This document shows positions 36,410 to 46,046 of a stretch of 64,000 nt of DNA, one piece after another. The notes under the pieces were generated by a model. The model had not been told where the DNA came from. It searched no databases and was given only the letters and a program-made list of their open reading frames with translations. The number at the start of each line of letters is the position of its first letter. The stretch's first letter is position 1. Source of the DNA: Rhizobium sp. C1 (GTDB lineage: Bacteria > Pseudomonadota > Alphaproteobacteria > Rhizobiales > Rhizobiaceae). The stretch covers positions 62,001-126,000 of the forward strand of contig NZ_JAJNCY010000005.1 of the NCBI RefSeq assembly GCF_021026335.1, in the 5' to 3' direction. Both the position numbers and the translations under genes were made by a program.

Positions 36410-37465
36410 TCAGCAGATACGCGGCAATTGTTCGCCCGACAACCAGTCGACAATCCGCCCGCCGCCGAAGGAGGTCTCCATCTGCACGAAACAATGCGGG
36501 TCCTCAACGACATGCCCGATCAGCGCCGCCTCTTGGCCCAGCGGGTGCGCGAGCATGGCCGCGAACACGGCGTCCGCCACTTCCGGCGCGACGATCGCCA
36601 CGAGCTTGCCCTCGTTGGCAACGTTCAGCGGATCGAGGCCGAGAAACTCGCAGGCTGCCGCGACTTCGGGTTTGAGAGGAATTTTTTCCTCATCAATGCG
36701 GAAGCCAACTGCGGACTGATGGGCGATCTCGTTCAGTGTCGCGGCAATGCCGCCGCGCGTCGGGTCGCGCATCAGGCGGATGGACGGCCCGCCGACCGCC
36801 ACCATCGCAGCCGTTAGCGTATGAAGGGACGCCGTATCGGAGAGGATATCCGTGTCGAATTCCAGGTTCTCGCGCTTCGACATCACAGCAACGCCGTGAT
36901 CGCCGATCGAACCGGACACGATGACGCAATCGCCCGGCCGTGCCGCGTTCGAGCGCATATCGATGCCCTCGGGCAGGATGCCGACGCCGGCCGTGGAGAT
37001 GAAGACGCCATCCGCCTTGCCGCGCTCGACCACCTTGGTGTCACCGGTGATGATCGGCACGCCCGCCTCGCGCGAGGCCGCCCCCATCGTGTCGGCGATC
37101 TTGGCGAGGTCCGCGAGCGGAAAGCCCTCCTCGATGATGAAGCTGGCCGACAGATAGAGCGGCTTTGCCCCCGACATGGCGACATCGTTGATCGTGCCGT
37201 GGACTGCGAGCGAGCCGATATTGCCGCCGGGGAAGAAGAGCGGCGAGACGACATAACCATCCGTCGTCATCACCATGCGCCCCGCCGGCACGGCAAAGGC
37301 CGACTGGTCATTGCCGGCGCGCAGCCAGTCATTGTCAAAGGCGGTGTGGAAAATATCCTCGATCAGCTGCCCCATGGCACGCCCGCCTGCGCCATGCGAG
37401 AGGTCGACGCGGCCATTGCGGAGATCGAGCTTGCGCCTTGTCGGCTTCACGACGGCGATGTTCAT
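36410..37465 (-). CDS. hypE: HypE, carbamoyl dehydratase for hydrogenase CN ligand synthesis
   Basis: 351 residues. It has the ATP-binding PurM-like fold (LSHGAGG, GNDQSAF, TDGYVVSPLFFPGG, SGSIGDHG) and ends in the essential PRIC tail, whose Cys carries the thiocyanate for transfer to iron. ATG 37465 overlaps the hypD stop (ATGA). It is the last gene of the hyp operon. Confidence 0.95.
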   Translation of the reverse strand: MNIAVVKPTRRKLDLRNGRVDLSHGAGGRAMGQLIEDIFHTAFDNDWLRAGNDQSAFAVPAGRMVMTTDGYVVSPLFFPGGNIGSLAVHGTINDVAMSGAKPLYLSASFIIEEGFPLADLAKIADTMGAASREAGVPIITGDTKVVERGKADGVFISTAGVGILPEGIDMRSNAARPGDCVIVSGSIGDHGVAVMSKRENLEFDTDILSDTASLHTLTAAMVAVGGPSIRLMRDPTRGGIAATLNEIAHQSAVGFRIDEEKIPLKPEVAAACEFLGLDPLNVANEGKLVAIVAPEVADAVFAAMLAHPLGQEAALIGHVVEDPHCFVQMETSFGGGRIVDWLSGEQLPRIC

Positions 37466-38619
37466 GCCACGCTCCTCTCGATTTCCTTGGTCTTCGCATG
37501 TTCGCGGAAACGGCCATAGGTCCAGTGCGCGGCGCAGGCGCCTTCGGACGAGACCATGCAGGAGCCCATGGGCGTATCGGGCGTGCAGGCCGTGCCGAAG
37601 AGCTTGCAGTCGGTCGGCCGCTTGACGCCGCGCAGGATCGCGCCGCAATCGCAGGCCGGATTGTCCTTCGACGCCGGCGTCACGAGGCCGAAGCGCTTCT
37701 CGGCATCATAGTGGCTATATGCCTCGCGAAGCCGCAGCGCGCCTTGCGGCACGTCGCCCAGCCCGCGCCACTCGAAGCTCTCGCGCTGCTCGAAGAATTC
37801 CGCGACTTCCGCCTGCGCCTTGCGGTTTCCGCCGGGTTTGACGGCGCGGATATACTGGTTCTCGACCACATAGCGCCCCTCGTTGATCTGGCGCACCAGC
37901 ATGAGGATCGCCTGGATGACATCGAGCGGCTCGAAACCGGCGACGACGACGGGCTTGCGGAAATTCTCGGCAAATGCGTCATAGGGTTCAGTGCCGATGA
38001 CGGTGGAGACATGGGCCGGGCCGATGAAACCATCGACCTTGACCGTGCCGAGCTTAGCCACTTCCGGGCTCGCCAGAATGGTCTGGATCGCCGCCGGCGT
38101 CAGCACGTGGTTGCAATAGATGGAGAAGTTCTCAAGCCCCTTGTCGATCGCGGCGCGCAGGGCCAACGCGGTCGGCGGGGTCGTGGTCTCGAAGCCGATG
38201 GCGAAGAAGACGACCTCGCGATGCGGCTCGGCCTCGGCGATGCGCAGCGCATCGAGCGTCGAATAGACCATGCGGATATCGGCGCCCGCCGCCTTGGCCT
38301 TCAGCAGGCTCGACCCGTTGGAGCCGGGAACGCGCATCAGGTCGCCATAGGTGCAAAGCGTCACTTCCGGCCGCTGCGCAAGCGCAATTGCCGCGTCGAG
38401 CCGCCCGATGGGCAGAACGCAGACGGGACAGCCCGGCCCGTGGATCATCCGCACATTGTCCGGCAACAGGTCCTCCAGCCCGTAGCGGGAAATGGCATGC
38501 GTGTGGCCGCCGCAGAATTCCATGAAGTGGTAATTCACATCGGGGCGGACCTCCTCCGAAATCTGCCGGGCGATGTCCTTGGCCAGCCGGCCATCGCGAT
38601 ATTCGTCGATATATTTCAT
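37462..38619 (-). CDS. hypD: HypD, hydrogenase Fe(CN)2CO assembly protein
   Basis: 385 residues with FCGGHTHAISRYG, GPGCPVCVLP and ETTTPPTAL, plus C-terminal Cys residues for a 4Fe-4S cluster (ACDCGAILRG, and others at GTACTPD and GSCMVSSEGAC). It forms the scaffold with HypC. Start and stop overlap the neighbours by four bases. Confidence 0.95.
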   Translation of the reverse strand: MKYIDEYRDGRLAKDIARQISEEVRPDVNYHFMEFCGGHTHAISRYGLEDLLPDNVRMIHGPGCPVCVLPIGRLDAAIALAQRPEVTLCTYGDLMRVPGSNGSSLLKAKAAGADIRMVYSTLDALRIAEAEPHREVVFFAIGFETTTPPTALALRAAIDKGLENFSIYCNHVLTPAAIQTILASPEVAKLGTVKVDGFIGPAHVSTVIGTEPYDAFAENFRKPVVVAGFEPLDVIQAILMLVRQINEGRYVVENQYIRAVKPGGNRKAQAEVAEFFEQRESFEWRGLGDVPQGALRLREAYSHYDAEKRFGLVTPASKDNPACDCGAILRGVKRPTDCKLFGTACTPDTPMGSCMVSSEGACAAHWTYGRFREHAKTKEIERSVA

Positions 38620-38843
38620 GCCACCTCTCCCAATGCGGCTTCACGGATCAGTTCCAGCGTGCGCTCCGCCTCCTCCGGGTCGATCTTGGCCAGCGCATAA
38701 CCGACATGCAGCACCAGATAGTCCCCCACCTGCACGTCATCGACGAGCGCGGTGGAAACGATCTTGGATACGCCATCCAGCGTCACCTTGGCCATATTGT
38801 CGGGCAGCACTTCCTTCACCTGGACGGGAATGGCTAGGCACAT
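38616..38843 (-). CDS. hypC: HypC, hydrogenase maturation chaperone
   Basis: 75 residues starting MCLAIPVQV; Cys2 and the downstream His of HVGYAL are the functional residues. It works with HypD. The start lies inside the hypF end (10-base overlap) and the stop overlaps hypD. Similar to, but distinct from, hupF in this window. Confidence 0.94.
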   Translation of the reverse strand: MCLAIPVQVKEVLPDNMAKVTLDGVSKIVSTALVDDVQVGDYLVLHVGYALAKIDPEEAERTLELIREAALGEVA

Positions 38844-41113
38844 GTCTCGATCTCCTCCGAATGCACATTTTCGTTTTGTAAGGCGTGGCGCGCGAACGCG
38901 ACTTGTCCCAGCGCAATTCCACCGTCATTGGCGGGGGCCAGGCGGGGCAGGAACACGATGAGGCCTTGGGCCTCGAGCCGGTTTACTAGGCCTTCGGTCA
39001 GCACACGGTTCAGGATGCAGCCGCCGGAAATCACGACGCGGCCCTGATCCTGCGGGCTCCGCGTCGCTGCAATCCAGTCGGCAAGGCCGGCCATCAGCGT
39101 GCCGTGAAAGAGGTTTGCGGCGTCCTTTCCCGTCAGGCGGTTTTCAGCCAGATGCACCAGCAGCGGCATGAAATCGAGCTGACCACCTTCAATCCCATAG
39201 CCACCGACCAATACTTCCGGCGCGCTGACCATCGACTCGAATTCCATCGCCGCCTGTCCCTCGTAATGCTGGATGAGGCGCACGCCCGCAATCGCCGCTG
39301 CGGCATCGAAGAGGCGGCCCATGCTGGAGGTGAGCCCGACGCGCATGCCAAGGCCGAAGAGGGAAATCAGCTTCTCCGCCATGGGATGGCGCGCGAAGAG
39401 CGCGCGGGCGAGGTCCTCGCGGCCCCCCTGATACAGCGCGCCGACGCCCATGCGCCACGGCTCGCGCGCCGCCTTGTCGCCCCCGGCGAGCGACAGCGGG
39501 CGTAGTCCGCCTTTGTGTGCCCATTGAGCACCATTGAGATCGATCCGCTCACCACCCCAGATCGCGCCGCCGGGACCGTAACCATGCCCGTCGAGCGCCA
39601 GCCCGGTCACCGGACCGGCAAGATGATGTTCGGCGGCGACGGCGGCGATATGCGCGACATGGTGCTGAACGTGGATCAGTGGCAGGTCGAGCGTCTCGGC
39701 CAGTCGAACCGAGCGGAAATCTGGGTGGAGGTCGCAGGCCGCGTAGTCCGGGGTGACATCGAGGATGGAACACAGATGCGCGACCGTCTCGCGCTGGAAG
39801 CGGATCGCCTCGGCGTTGTCGAGCCCGCCAATGTGCTGCGACAGAAAGGCCTCGCGCCCGCGCGTCACGCAGATCGTGTTCTTCAGATCGCTGCCGAGCG
39901 CAATGATCGACGGACCGTCCGAACCAAGATTGACCGGCTCCGGGACGTATCCACGGGCGCGACGCAGATAGGCGGGCGCGCCCGCGACAATCTGCATGAC
40001 GCTGTCATCGGCGCGGACCACGATAGCGCGGTCATGCGTAACAACGAGATCGGCTATGCTGGACAGCCGGCGCTGCGCGTCCTCGTTCGACGCGACCAAC
40101 GGCTCGCCGCCCGGATTGGCGCTGGTGGCGACGAGGACCGGGACCTTCCCTCCCTCCTCCAGCGCCGCCAGCAGGAGATGATGCACGGGCGCGTAAGCCA
40201 GCATGACGCCGAGCCGTGTCAGCCCCGGCGCGATGCCCTGCGGCAGGTTCCCTCGGCTTGTCGCAAGCACGATCGGATGGGCTGGGCTTTCGAGCAGCGC
40301 CGCTTCCGCATCCGTCAGATCGGCAAAGTGGCGGGCGGCGGCAATGTGGCGGAGCATGACGGCAAACGGCTTTTCGTCCCGCGCCTTGCGCTGCCGCAGC
40401 GTCGCGATGGCGCTAGCGTTTTCCGCATCGCAGAGCAGATGAAATCCGCCAATCCCTTTCAGCGCGACGATCTTTCCGGCGCGGATCGTCTGGGTGATTT
40501 CAGCAACCGAATGGCTCAGCATCGGTCCGCAGGCGGGACAGGCGACGGGCTCGGCATGGAAGCGGCGGTTCAGCGGGTTTTCGTAATCGGCGCGGCAGGC
40601 GGGGCACATCGCAAAGCTTGCCATGGAGGTCTGCGCGCGATCGTATGGCAGGCGCTGCGTGATGGTCAGGCGCGGGCCGCAATGGGTGCAATTGACGAAG
40701 GGATAGTGAAAGAAACGGCTTCCCGGATCGAAAAGCTCTTCGAGACATTGCCGGCAGGTCGCGGCATCCGCGCCGATGCGCGTGGCGCTCTTGCCGGCGA
40801 CACTTTCGCGGATTTCGAAGCCGGTCAGACCGTTCGCGTCGATCTCCTCCGCCTCGATCGTATCAATCCGCGCCAGCGGCGGCGGATCGGCCTCGACCAC
40901 GCGGGCGAACCCGTCCGCTCCCTCGCCTTCAACCTCGATCAGCACGCCGGCATTGTCGTTCAGCACGAAGCCGGACAGCCCCATCTGCCGGGCGAGCGCG
41001 AAGGCGAAGGGCCGGAACCCGACGCCCTGCACCACGCCCCGGACGCGCAGGCGGAAGCGGCGGATCGTCCCCTCCCCGGCCTCGGCGTCAATGATGGTGA
41101 CCCGGTTCGCCAT
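38834..41113 (-). CDS. hypF: HypF, carbamoyltransferase for hydrogenase maturation
   Basis: 759 residues, full length. Domains in order: acylphosphatase (RVRGVVQGVGFRPF, residues ~20-110), two zinc fingers with CRQC/CTHC and CPAC/CPAC pairs (~115-205), a YrdC-like domain, and a Kae1/carbamoyltransferase-like domain with VQHHVAHIAAV and LALDGHGYGPGGAIWGGE. It makes the S-carbamoyl precursor on HypE. It starts 3 bases after hypB. Confidence 0.95.
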   Translation of the reverse strand: MANRVTIIDAEAGEGTIRRFRLRVRGVVQGVGFRPFAFALARQMGLSGFVLNDNAGVLIEVEGEGADGFARVVEADPPPLARIDTIEAEEIDANGLTGFEIRESVAGKSATRIGADAATCRQCLEELFDPGSRFFHYPFVNCTHCGPRLTITQRLPYDRAQTSMASFAMCPACRADYENPLNRRFHAEPVACPACGPMLSHSVAEITQTIRAGKIVALKGIGGFHLLCDAENASAIATLRQRKARDEKPFAVMLRHIAAARHFADLTDAEAALLESPAHPIVLATSRGNLPQGIAPGLTRLGVMLAYAPVHHLLLAALEEGGKVPVLVATSANPGGEPLVASNEDAQRRLSSIADLVVTHDRAIVVRADDSVMQIVAGAPAYLRRARGYVPEPVNLGSDGPSIIALGSDLKNTICVTRGREAFLSQHIGGLDNAEAIRFQRETVAHLCSILDVTPDYAACDLHPDFRSVRLAETLDLPLIHVQHHVAHIAAVAAEHHLAGPVTGLALDGHGYGPGGAIWGGERIDLNGAQWAHKGGLRPLSLAGGDKAAREPWRMGVGALYQGGREDLARALFARHPMAEKLISLFGLGMRVGLTSSMGRLFDAAAAIAGVRLIQHYEGQAAMEFESMVSAPEVLVGGYGIEGGQLDFMPLLVHLAENRLTGKDAANLFHGTLMAGLADWIAATRSPQDQGRVVISGGCILNRVLTEGLVNRLEAQGLIVFLPRLAPANDGGIALGQVAFARHALQNENVHSEEIETCA

Positions 41114-41116
41114 GGT

Positions 41117-42043
41117 TCAGGCGACCTTTGCGGCAGCGGCCCGGCGCGCAGCGGAGGCTTCGAGCCAGGCATAAAGCGCTTCCATGCCCTCACCCGTGCG
41201 GGCCGAGACGATGAAGGTCTGGAGCTTGGGATTGACCCGCATGGCATTGGCGATGCAGAGCCCGGTGTTGAAATCGAGATGCGGCAGAAGATCGGACTTG
41301 TTCAACACCATGATATCGGCGGCGGCGAACATGTCGGGATATTTCAGCGGCTTGTCCTCGCCCTCGGTGACGGAGAGAACCACCACCTTGTGGGCCTCGC
41401 CGAGATCGAAGGCGGCGGGACAGACGAGATTTCCAACATTCTCTATGAAGAGAACGGAGTTTTCCGCCGGCTCCAGTGTTTCAATCGCATGGCCCACCAT
41501 GTGCGCGTCGAGGTGGCAGCCCTTGCCGGTATTGATCTGCACCGCGCGCGCGCCGGCCTCGCGAATGCGCATCGCATCGTTGGAGGTCTGCTGGTCACCC
41601 TCGATGACCGTAATTTCCATCCGCTCCTTCAGCTCGCGGATCATGCGGGCGAGAAGCGTGGTCTTGCCGGAACCGGGGCTGGAGACGAAGTTGAGGGCGA
41701 AAATGCCGCGCTGCGCGAGATGCGCGCGATTGGCGGCGGCCAGCCGGTCGTTTTTCGAGAGAATGTCGCGCTCGACCTGGATGATCTTCTCCTGGCTCAT
41801 GCCGGGAACATGCACGCCCGCAATGCCCTTGCCGTAATGCGTTGCGCCATCCTCGTGATGCACATGATCGTGGTCGTGGTGATCATGATGGTCGCCGTGG
41901 TCATGATCGTGCCCATGCTCATGCTCATGCTCATGCTCATGCTCATGATCATGGTGGTGATGGTCATGCTTATGACCGCCCGCACCGTTTTCCGTTCCGT
42001 CATCGATCACGGGATCGGTCCCGCATCCGCAAACCGTACACAT
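41117..42043 (-). CDS. hypB: HypB, nickel-binding GTPase with long histidine-rich tract
   Basis: 308 residues. The N-terminus MCTVCGCG has the CxxCGC nickel site. Residues ~24-63 are extraordinarily His-rich (23 His in 40), then comes the GTPase domain with P-loop [17 protein letters not shown] and NKSDLL. Histidine-rich HypB proteins both store nickel and insert it into the hydrogenase. ATG 42043 shares one base with the hypA stop. Confidence 0.95.
   Translation of the reverse strand: MCTVCGCGTDPVIDDGTENGAGGHKHDHHHHDHEHEHEHEHEHGHDHDHGDHHDHHDHDHVHHEDGATHYGKGIAGVHVPGMSQEKIIQVERDILSKNDRLAAANRAHLAQRGIFALNFVSSPGSGKTTLLARMIRELKERMEITVIEGDQQTSNDAMRIREAGARAVQINTGKGCHLDAHMVGHAIETLEPAENSVLFIENVGNLVCPAAFDLGEAHKVVVLSVTEGEDKPLKYPDMFAAADIMVLNKSDLLPHLDFNTGLCIANAMRVNPKLQTFIVSARTGEGMEALYAWLEASAARRAAAAKVA
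41914..41943 (+). repeat. Hexamer tandem repeat inside hypB
   Basis: Five perfect copies of CATGCT are followed by a degenerate sixth. On the coding strand this encodes alternating His-Glu. In-frame slippage here could lengthen or shorten the nickel-binding tract without a frameshift. Confidence 0.85.
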
Positions 42044-42384
42044 CAGATCACCTCCAAATCCCTGATCTTCAATTCGTCGCCCGCCGTCATCTGGACGCGC
42101 GAGCGGCCGCATTCCGGGCAGGCCCCGAAACGCTCCTCCAAAGGCACCGTCTTTTCGCAATCGAGGCACCAGCCTTCACCGGCGATGCGGTTGATTTCGA
42201 GTGCAGCCTCTTCCGCAAGGCTTCCCCGCCGGATGGCATCATAGCAGAACAGAAGCGCGTCCGGATCGGCATGGCTCAAACGGCCGACATCCAGCCGGAT
42301 CACGCGAATGCCCTTCGCGCCATGGCTCACGGCGGTTTCGCAGGCGATCTCCACGACGCTTTCCATCAGCGACATTTCATGCAT
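42043..42384 (-). CDS. hypA: HypA, nickel metallochaperone
   Basis: 113 residues beginning MHEMSLMES, with the nickel ligand His2. The zinc site is formed by CLDC and CPEC. It delivers nickel with HypB. It overlaps hupK by eight bases and hypB by one. Confidence 0.95.
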   Translation of the reverse strand: MHEMSLMESVVEIACETAVSHGAKGIRVIRLDVGRLSHADPDALLFCYDAIRRGSLAEEAALEINRIAGEGWCLDCEKTVPLEERFGACPECGRSRVQMTAGDELKIRDLEVI

Positions 42385-43489
42385 GGGCGATCTCCTTCAC
42401 CGTGATGTCGAATGCGACGCAGGGGTCGAAGAGCGCGGCCAGCTTGGCGATGCGCAGGCGGGCCATGTCTCCCGCGCCTATTCTTGACGAAAGCAGCGTT
42501 TCGACGAAAGGCCCGGCGGGGTGAAAATTCCATTCGGTCGGCGCAAGGATGCGATATTGCGCGATCCGGCCCTCGGCGTCGAGCCGGGCGGCATGATAAA
42601 GCCGCCCCCGCGCGCATTCGACCGCCCCATAACCGTTGCCACTGGCAACACCGTCGCGCATCAGCGCCTCAAGCGCAACGGCGCGGCCCTCCGTGATGGC
42701 ATCGAGTTCAAGGAGCGAGACGGACATGTCCGCAAGGCGTGCCTTGAAGCGCGCAAGGAGCGCCTTGGCTGTATCGCCGGCCAGCCTGTCATGAAAGCGG
42801 CTGTAAGCCCCCGTTTCCACGACCCGGCCGGGCAGCGACGGGCGCTGGGCGTAAGCCTCCGTTTTCACAAGCAGGTCGACAACATCGGCATCGTCTTCCG
42901 CCTCAAGCGCTTCGACGGCGCGGCGCGGGAACACATCGTCGCGCGCCAGATCAAGGGCGATCGCCTCCAGCAGGCTGCACTTTGCCGGCTCCGCACCTGT
43001 TGCCGGAACGCCCAAGGCAGACGCCGCCTGACGCAGGGCGTCGCGTGCATCGGCCAGCGCGCGGGGGCTCTCCCATCCGCTTTCGGCGATGCTGACGATG
43101 GCGCGGGAGGCCTTCAAGGCTTCCCGCAGATGCGTGCCGGCAGCGGCTTGGGCGGCGGCGGGGAGCTTGCCCGGCCATTGCATGACCAGCGAACGCAGCG
43201 TCTCGAATATGCGCTCGGCCAGCAGGCCTGCGGCGGCAAAGGTGCGATCCTGACGGCTGATGCTTTTGCCTTCCGCCTGCGCCAGCGCGAGCCGCGAGGC
43301 CGTCGACTGGGCAAAGCCGCAGAGCGAGAAAATCTGTCCGGCCAGTCGCGGCGCTTCCGAGGGGGCCCGCCCCTCGAAGAGACGCGCCAGCGCTGGCGGG
43401 CGGGCGCTTTTCACCTCGACGGCGCAGACAGCATCACGCGCCAGGCTGACGGAAATGGCAACGGAGCCTGCGGCAAGCGGCGCGTTCAT
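42377..43489 (-). CDS. hupK: HupK/HoxV-type hydrogenase assembly protein
   Basis: 370 residues. It resembles a degenerate large subunit: an N-terminal region with FSLCGFAQS in place of the RxCGxC pair, [14 protein letters not shown], and FDPCVAFD near the end where a large subunit has DPCxxCxxH. Related proteins act as scaffolds for the iron centre during assembly of the large subunit. Overlaps hupJ (ATGA) and hypA. Confidence 0.88.
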   Translation of the reverse strand: MNAPLAAGSVAISVSLARDAVCAVEVKSARPPALARLFEGRAPSEAPRLAGQIFSLCGFAQSTASRLALAQAEGKSISRQDRTFAAAGLLAERIFETLRSLVMQWPGKLPAAAQAAAGTHLREALKASRAIVSIAESGWESPRALADARDALRQAASALGVPATGAEPAKCSLLEAIALDLARDDVFPRRAVEALEAEDDADVVDLLVKTEAYAQRPSLPGRVVETGAYSRFHDRLAGDTAKALLARFKARLADMSVSLLELDAITEGRAVALEALMRDGVASGNGYGAVECARGRLYHAARLDAEGRIAQYRILAPTEWNFHPAGPFVETLLSSRIGAGDMARLRIAKLAALFDPCVAFDITVKEIAHA

Positions 43490-44016
43490 GGTTCCACCAT
43501 CTCAGGTCTCGCCGCAAGCTTGCCGCGCAGCAGATCGCGCCGGCTTGGCCGCGCGGGCGGGGGAGGTGGTGGCGGTGGCGGCTCAAGCGCGCTGATGTCG
43601 AAGAAGGTGCGGACGATTTCGGCGGCGACCTCGTTTGCCTCTTCCATGCTGGCGAACTCGAAAACCGGCGAGAAGAGCGAGCAGGAATCGACGCGGCCGA
43701 TGCCCTCCAGTTCGCCGACGATGAATTCGACTTCGCCCGCCGGCAGGTTCAGCCTGACGCTCTTGCCCGCCGCGACCGGCTCGATCTCCGTTCCCGACAG
43801 GGGAATGGCGATGAGGTTCATGAACCAGGGCGTCGTGACGACCCCCACGGCCCGTCCACCCCAGGGGCGAAAGCCGGTGGCGGCAACTTCAAGCGCCGGA
43901 TTGCAGATCGGCACGTCGGCCATCGCGGTCTCCGCGATGTGCCGATAGCGCGCTTCGAGCGCTGCAGCAATGTCCGCTGCCATCCCGTCCTGCATGTCCG
44001 GGGCGGTTTGCATCAC
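43486..44016 (-). CDS. hupJ: HupJ (HybE-family) hydrogenase chaperone
   Basis: 176 residues. The core ([39 protein letters not shown]) is the HybE/HupJ chaperone family, thought to act on the small or large subunit before Tat export. After about residue 145 there is a run of nine prolines and then a basic tail. Overlaps hupI and hupK by four bases each. Confidence 0.88.
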   Translation of the reverse strand: MMQTAPDMQDGMAADIAAALEARYRHIAETAMADVPICNPALEVAATGFRPWGGRAVGVVTTPWFMNLIAIPLSGTEIEPVAAGKSVRLNLPAGEVEFIVGELEGIGRVDSCSLFSPVFEFASMEEANEVAAEIVRTFFDISALEPPPPPPPPPARPSRRDLLRGKLAARPEMVEP

Positions 44017-44234
44017 GCGTTCTCCGCACCCAGCGCCATGAATTTCGACTGGAGCGCATCGCAGTTCGGACAGCGCCAGTCTTCCGGCAGCTCGGCGAAG
44101 GGTGTGCCGGGCTCGATCTGCCAGACGGGATCGCCTTCTGCCGGATCATAGACATGCCAGCAGATGCCGCATTCCATCTTGCCGTCAATGCCGGCCTCTT
44201 CCCGCTTGCCGAAATTTTCGAAACCGCCGCTCAT
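44013..44234 (-). CDS. hupI: HupI rubredoxin
   Basis: 73 residues with the rubredoxin iron site from CGIC and CPNC, and the conserved WHVYDP and LPEDWRC regions. In hup systems it protects the small subunit during assembly in the presence of oxygen. Overlaps both neighbours by four bases. Confidence 0.94.
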   Translation of the reverse strand: MSGGFENFGKREEAGIDGKMECGICWHVYDPAEGDPVWQIEPGTPFAELPEDWRCPNCDALQSKFMALGAENA

Positions 44235-45079
44235 TTGAAATAGGCCTCCTCGATTTCGCGGATGCGCACGGCGCTGTCCTGGAAGTCTTCCTCCGCCGCA
44301 ATCGCCACTGCCGGGATGGTGCAGATCTCCAGCGTGTCGAGAATGATCGTGTCCATGGCGTTATAGAACTGCACGGACCAGACATTGCGCGCGCCTGTTG
44401 CCAGCACACGACAGGTGCCATAGCCGCGCGAGGTGAGCTGCACGGGGCCGGCGCCCAGCGTCTCCTGCAGGAAATCCATGTCTTCCGGGCTCATCGGCAG
44501 CAGCGAGAACGTGATCGTGTGCGCCTCGTCGTCCGGCTTGTGCGCCGCCATCTTGCCCGAGATTTCGTGCAGGACCGGCATGACATTCATGGCGCCTGCC
44601 GGCGGCTGACCGTAAGCAAGTTCTGACGGAAGTGCTGCGCAGGCCTCAGCGACAACGGCGGGGATCGAGGCGACCTCGACATAGTCGGCGACGAGCCGGT
44701 CGGCAGCGTCAGTGAAGCGGATGCGCCAGACGCCGGCCATCAGCGCTTCCTGGATCTGCGCCGTGATCCCGTTCGACAGAACAGCAACGCCCGAAACCTC
44801 GCCCTCACCCAGCGTCTCGGTGATGAGCATGCGGTCGTCTTCGGAATAGTCGGTTATGTCGTAGAGCTGGCCCGGCGCGCCCTCCTTCTGCCGCTCCAGC
44901 GCATCGGCGATCTTCGGCAGCAGGGCCGCCGTGTCACGACAGCGATGGATCATTTCTTCCGCCGTGGCTGTGGCGAGGAAGCTGAGCTTGCGCGCGGCGA
45001 CCGGCACTTCCGTGTCGATCGGCATGATGCTCATGGCACTTTCTTCGCCCTCGGGGGCAACCCAGAAACCGGCCTTCAT
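44231..45079 (-). CDS. hupH: HupH hydrogenase expression protein
   Basis: 282 residues, no signal peptide. The HupH family pattern includes LPKIADALE, ITETLGEGEVSGV, a middle AGVWRIRF strand and YNAMDTIILDTLEICTIPAV near the end. It is needed for small-subunit processing in oxygen-tolerant systems; the mechanism is not settled. Overlaps hupG and hupI. Confidence 0.9.
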   Translation of the reverse strand: MKAGFWVAPEGEESAMSIMPIDTEVPVAARKLSFLATATAEEMIHRCRDTAALLPKIADALERQKEGAPGQLYDITDYSEDDRMLITETLGEGEVSGVAVLSNGITAQIQEALMAGVWRIRFTDAADRLVADYVEVASIPAVVAEACAALPSELAYGQPPAGAMNVMPVLHEISGKMAAHKPDDEAHTITFSLLPMSPEDMDFLQETLGAGPVQLTSRGYGTCRVLATGARNVWSVQFYNAMDTIILDTLEICTIPAVAIAAEEDFQDSAVRIREIEEAYFK

Positions 45080-45525
45080 GCGTCGATCCTCACGCCACCA
45101 TGTCTAATCTCGACCCGCTGCGGCGCGGGCGTCTTCATCGGCTCGGCGCCCGGCTCCAGCCAGTCGCCGATACTGTCCATATATTCCGACCAGTCGCGGA
45201 CCTTGGGCAGGATGCCCATGATGTCGCTGCGACGGGTGACGACGAGGCTCGGCATGATGACGACATGGAAGCGCGCCTTCAGCCTGTCTTCGTGCCCGCG
45301 CCGCACCACGCCACCGCGCAACCGGCCCTGGAATGTCTGGAGAATTTCCGGAAGCACGACGGCCACGTCATTCGTTTCGCTGCGCTGCTTCGGATCGCCG
45401 GTGAAGAAGATGATCGTGTGATCGACCTCCTCCGCCGTGGGCGCCAGAAAGGCGTCGATATTGGTTTCGTCGAGAAGCGGCAAATTCATGCGCTCGCTGA
45501 GCGCACGGACAAGTGCTGACGGCAT
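45076..45525 (-). CDS. hupG: HupG (HyaE-like) thioredoxin-fold hydrogenase protein
   Basis: 149 residues. ATG 45525 follows AGGGGAGGA, which excludes an in-frame extension to 45699. The pattern HTIIFFTGDPKQRSETNDVAVVLPEI followed by FHVVIMPSLVV is typical of the HyaE/HupG thioredoxin-like family, which chaperones the Tat-exported small subunit. A sigma-54-type promoter lies 46 bases upstream, so it begins its own operon (hupGHIJK-hypABFCDE). Confidence 0.9.
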   Translation of the reverse strand: MPSALVRALSERMNLPLLDETNIDAFLAPTAEEVDHTIIFFTGDPKQRSETNDVAVVLPEILQTFQGRLRGGVVRRGHEDRLKARFHVVIMPSLVVTRRSDIMGILPKVRDWSEYMDSIGDWLEPGAEPMKTPAPQRVEIRHGGVRIDA

Positions 45526-45570
45526 GGGCTTCCTCCCCTGAAGGCCAGTATTTTTCCTTGGAAAGGACTT

Positions 45571-45586
45571 TGCAAAGGCCGTGCCA
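45571..45586 (-). promoter_or_regulatory. Sigma-54 (-24/-12) promoter of hupG
   Basis: On the minus strand the sequence is TGGCACGGCCTTTGCA, an exact fit to TGGCACG-N4-TTGCW. The predicted transcription start is about base 45560, 35 bases before the hupG ATG. The activator would be HoxA, encoded in this window. Confidence 0.88.
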
Positions 45587-45657
45587 GTTTGGGGGAAGCG
45601 AAGATTACACTGAAATGTAAAGAGAATTTGCAGCGGCTCAAATTTGCCGTTGATCAA

Positions 45658-45680
45658 GACTGGAAAGAAGGTTTCCAGTC
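45658..45680. terminator. Perfect hairpin after hupF
   Basis: GACTGGAAA (45658-45666) and TTTCCAGTC (45672-45680) form a 9-bp stem with a 5-base loop, 16 bases after the hupF stop on the minus strand. No T-run follows, so termination may be partial. It also lies about 70 bases upstream of the hupG promoter. Confidence 0.5.
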
Positions 45681-45695
45681 TTGGGAACTCGCTTT

Positions 45696-45992
45696 TCACA
45701 TATCGCGCAGATGCGCCGGCAGTTCGGGCTCGCGATTGATCAGATCGGCAAACAGCGCATCGAAACTCCGGCCTTCCACGGCCTCTGACAGCCCCGTCAG
45801 CGCATCATCAATGGTCCGCGCTTCCGCCTCATCCAGCACGCGGATGGCTGAGCCGAGATGCGACAGGACCCAGGTGCCGACAGGCTGCTCGCCGATCAGC
45901 ATCATCGACAGCGTATGCGTCTGCCCATGCCGTTCGCAGACGGCCTCGAAGGGGCCGGAGATGACGACCTGCATGGGAATGCCGATGCACAT
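45696..45992 (-). CDS. hupF: HupF, HypC-like chaperone specific to the uptake hydrogenase
   Basis: 98 residues beginning MCIGIPMQV, with the HypC-type Cys2, and a longer C-terminal part than HypC. In rhizobial systems HupF assists hypC and stabilises the large subunit under oxygen. It is separated from hupD by a hairpin and from hupG by another hairpin and a promoter. Confidence 0.9.
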   Translation of the reverse strand: MCIGIPMQVVISGPFEAVCERHGQTHTLSMMLIGEQPVGTWVLSHLGSAIRVLDEAEARTIDDALTGLSEAVEGRSFDALFADLINREPELPAHLRDM

Positions 45993-46022
45993 GGGACTTT
46001 CCTTGTTTTATCAATAGAAAAT

Positions 46023-46046
46023 GCCCGGCGATGCGGTTCGCCGGGC
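46023..46046 (-). terminator. Hairpin between hupD and hupF
   Basis: GCCCGGCG (46023-46030) and CGCCGGGC (46039-46046) form a perfect 8-bp stem. On the minus strand it is followed by ATTTTCT. It lies 7 bases after the hupD stop, so it can limit transcription from hupSLCD into hupF. Confidence 0.65.

Noticed and set aside
41914-41943. Hexamer array as a CRISPR or regulatory repeat
   Set aside because: Units are only 6 bases, without spacers, and lie in frame within the His-rich part of hypB.
39515-42244. A 909-codon open frame antisense to hypF, hypB and hypA
   Set aside because: It is the mirror of well-supported hyp genes in GC-rich DNA with strong codon bias; its translation is Arg/Gly/Asp-rich low-complexity text without domains.
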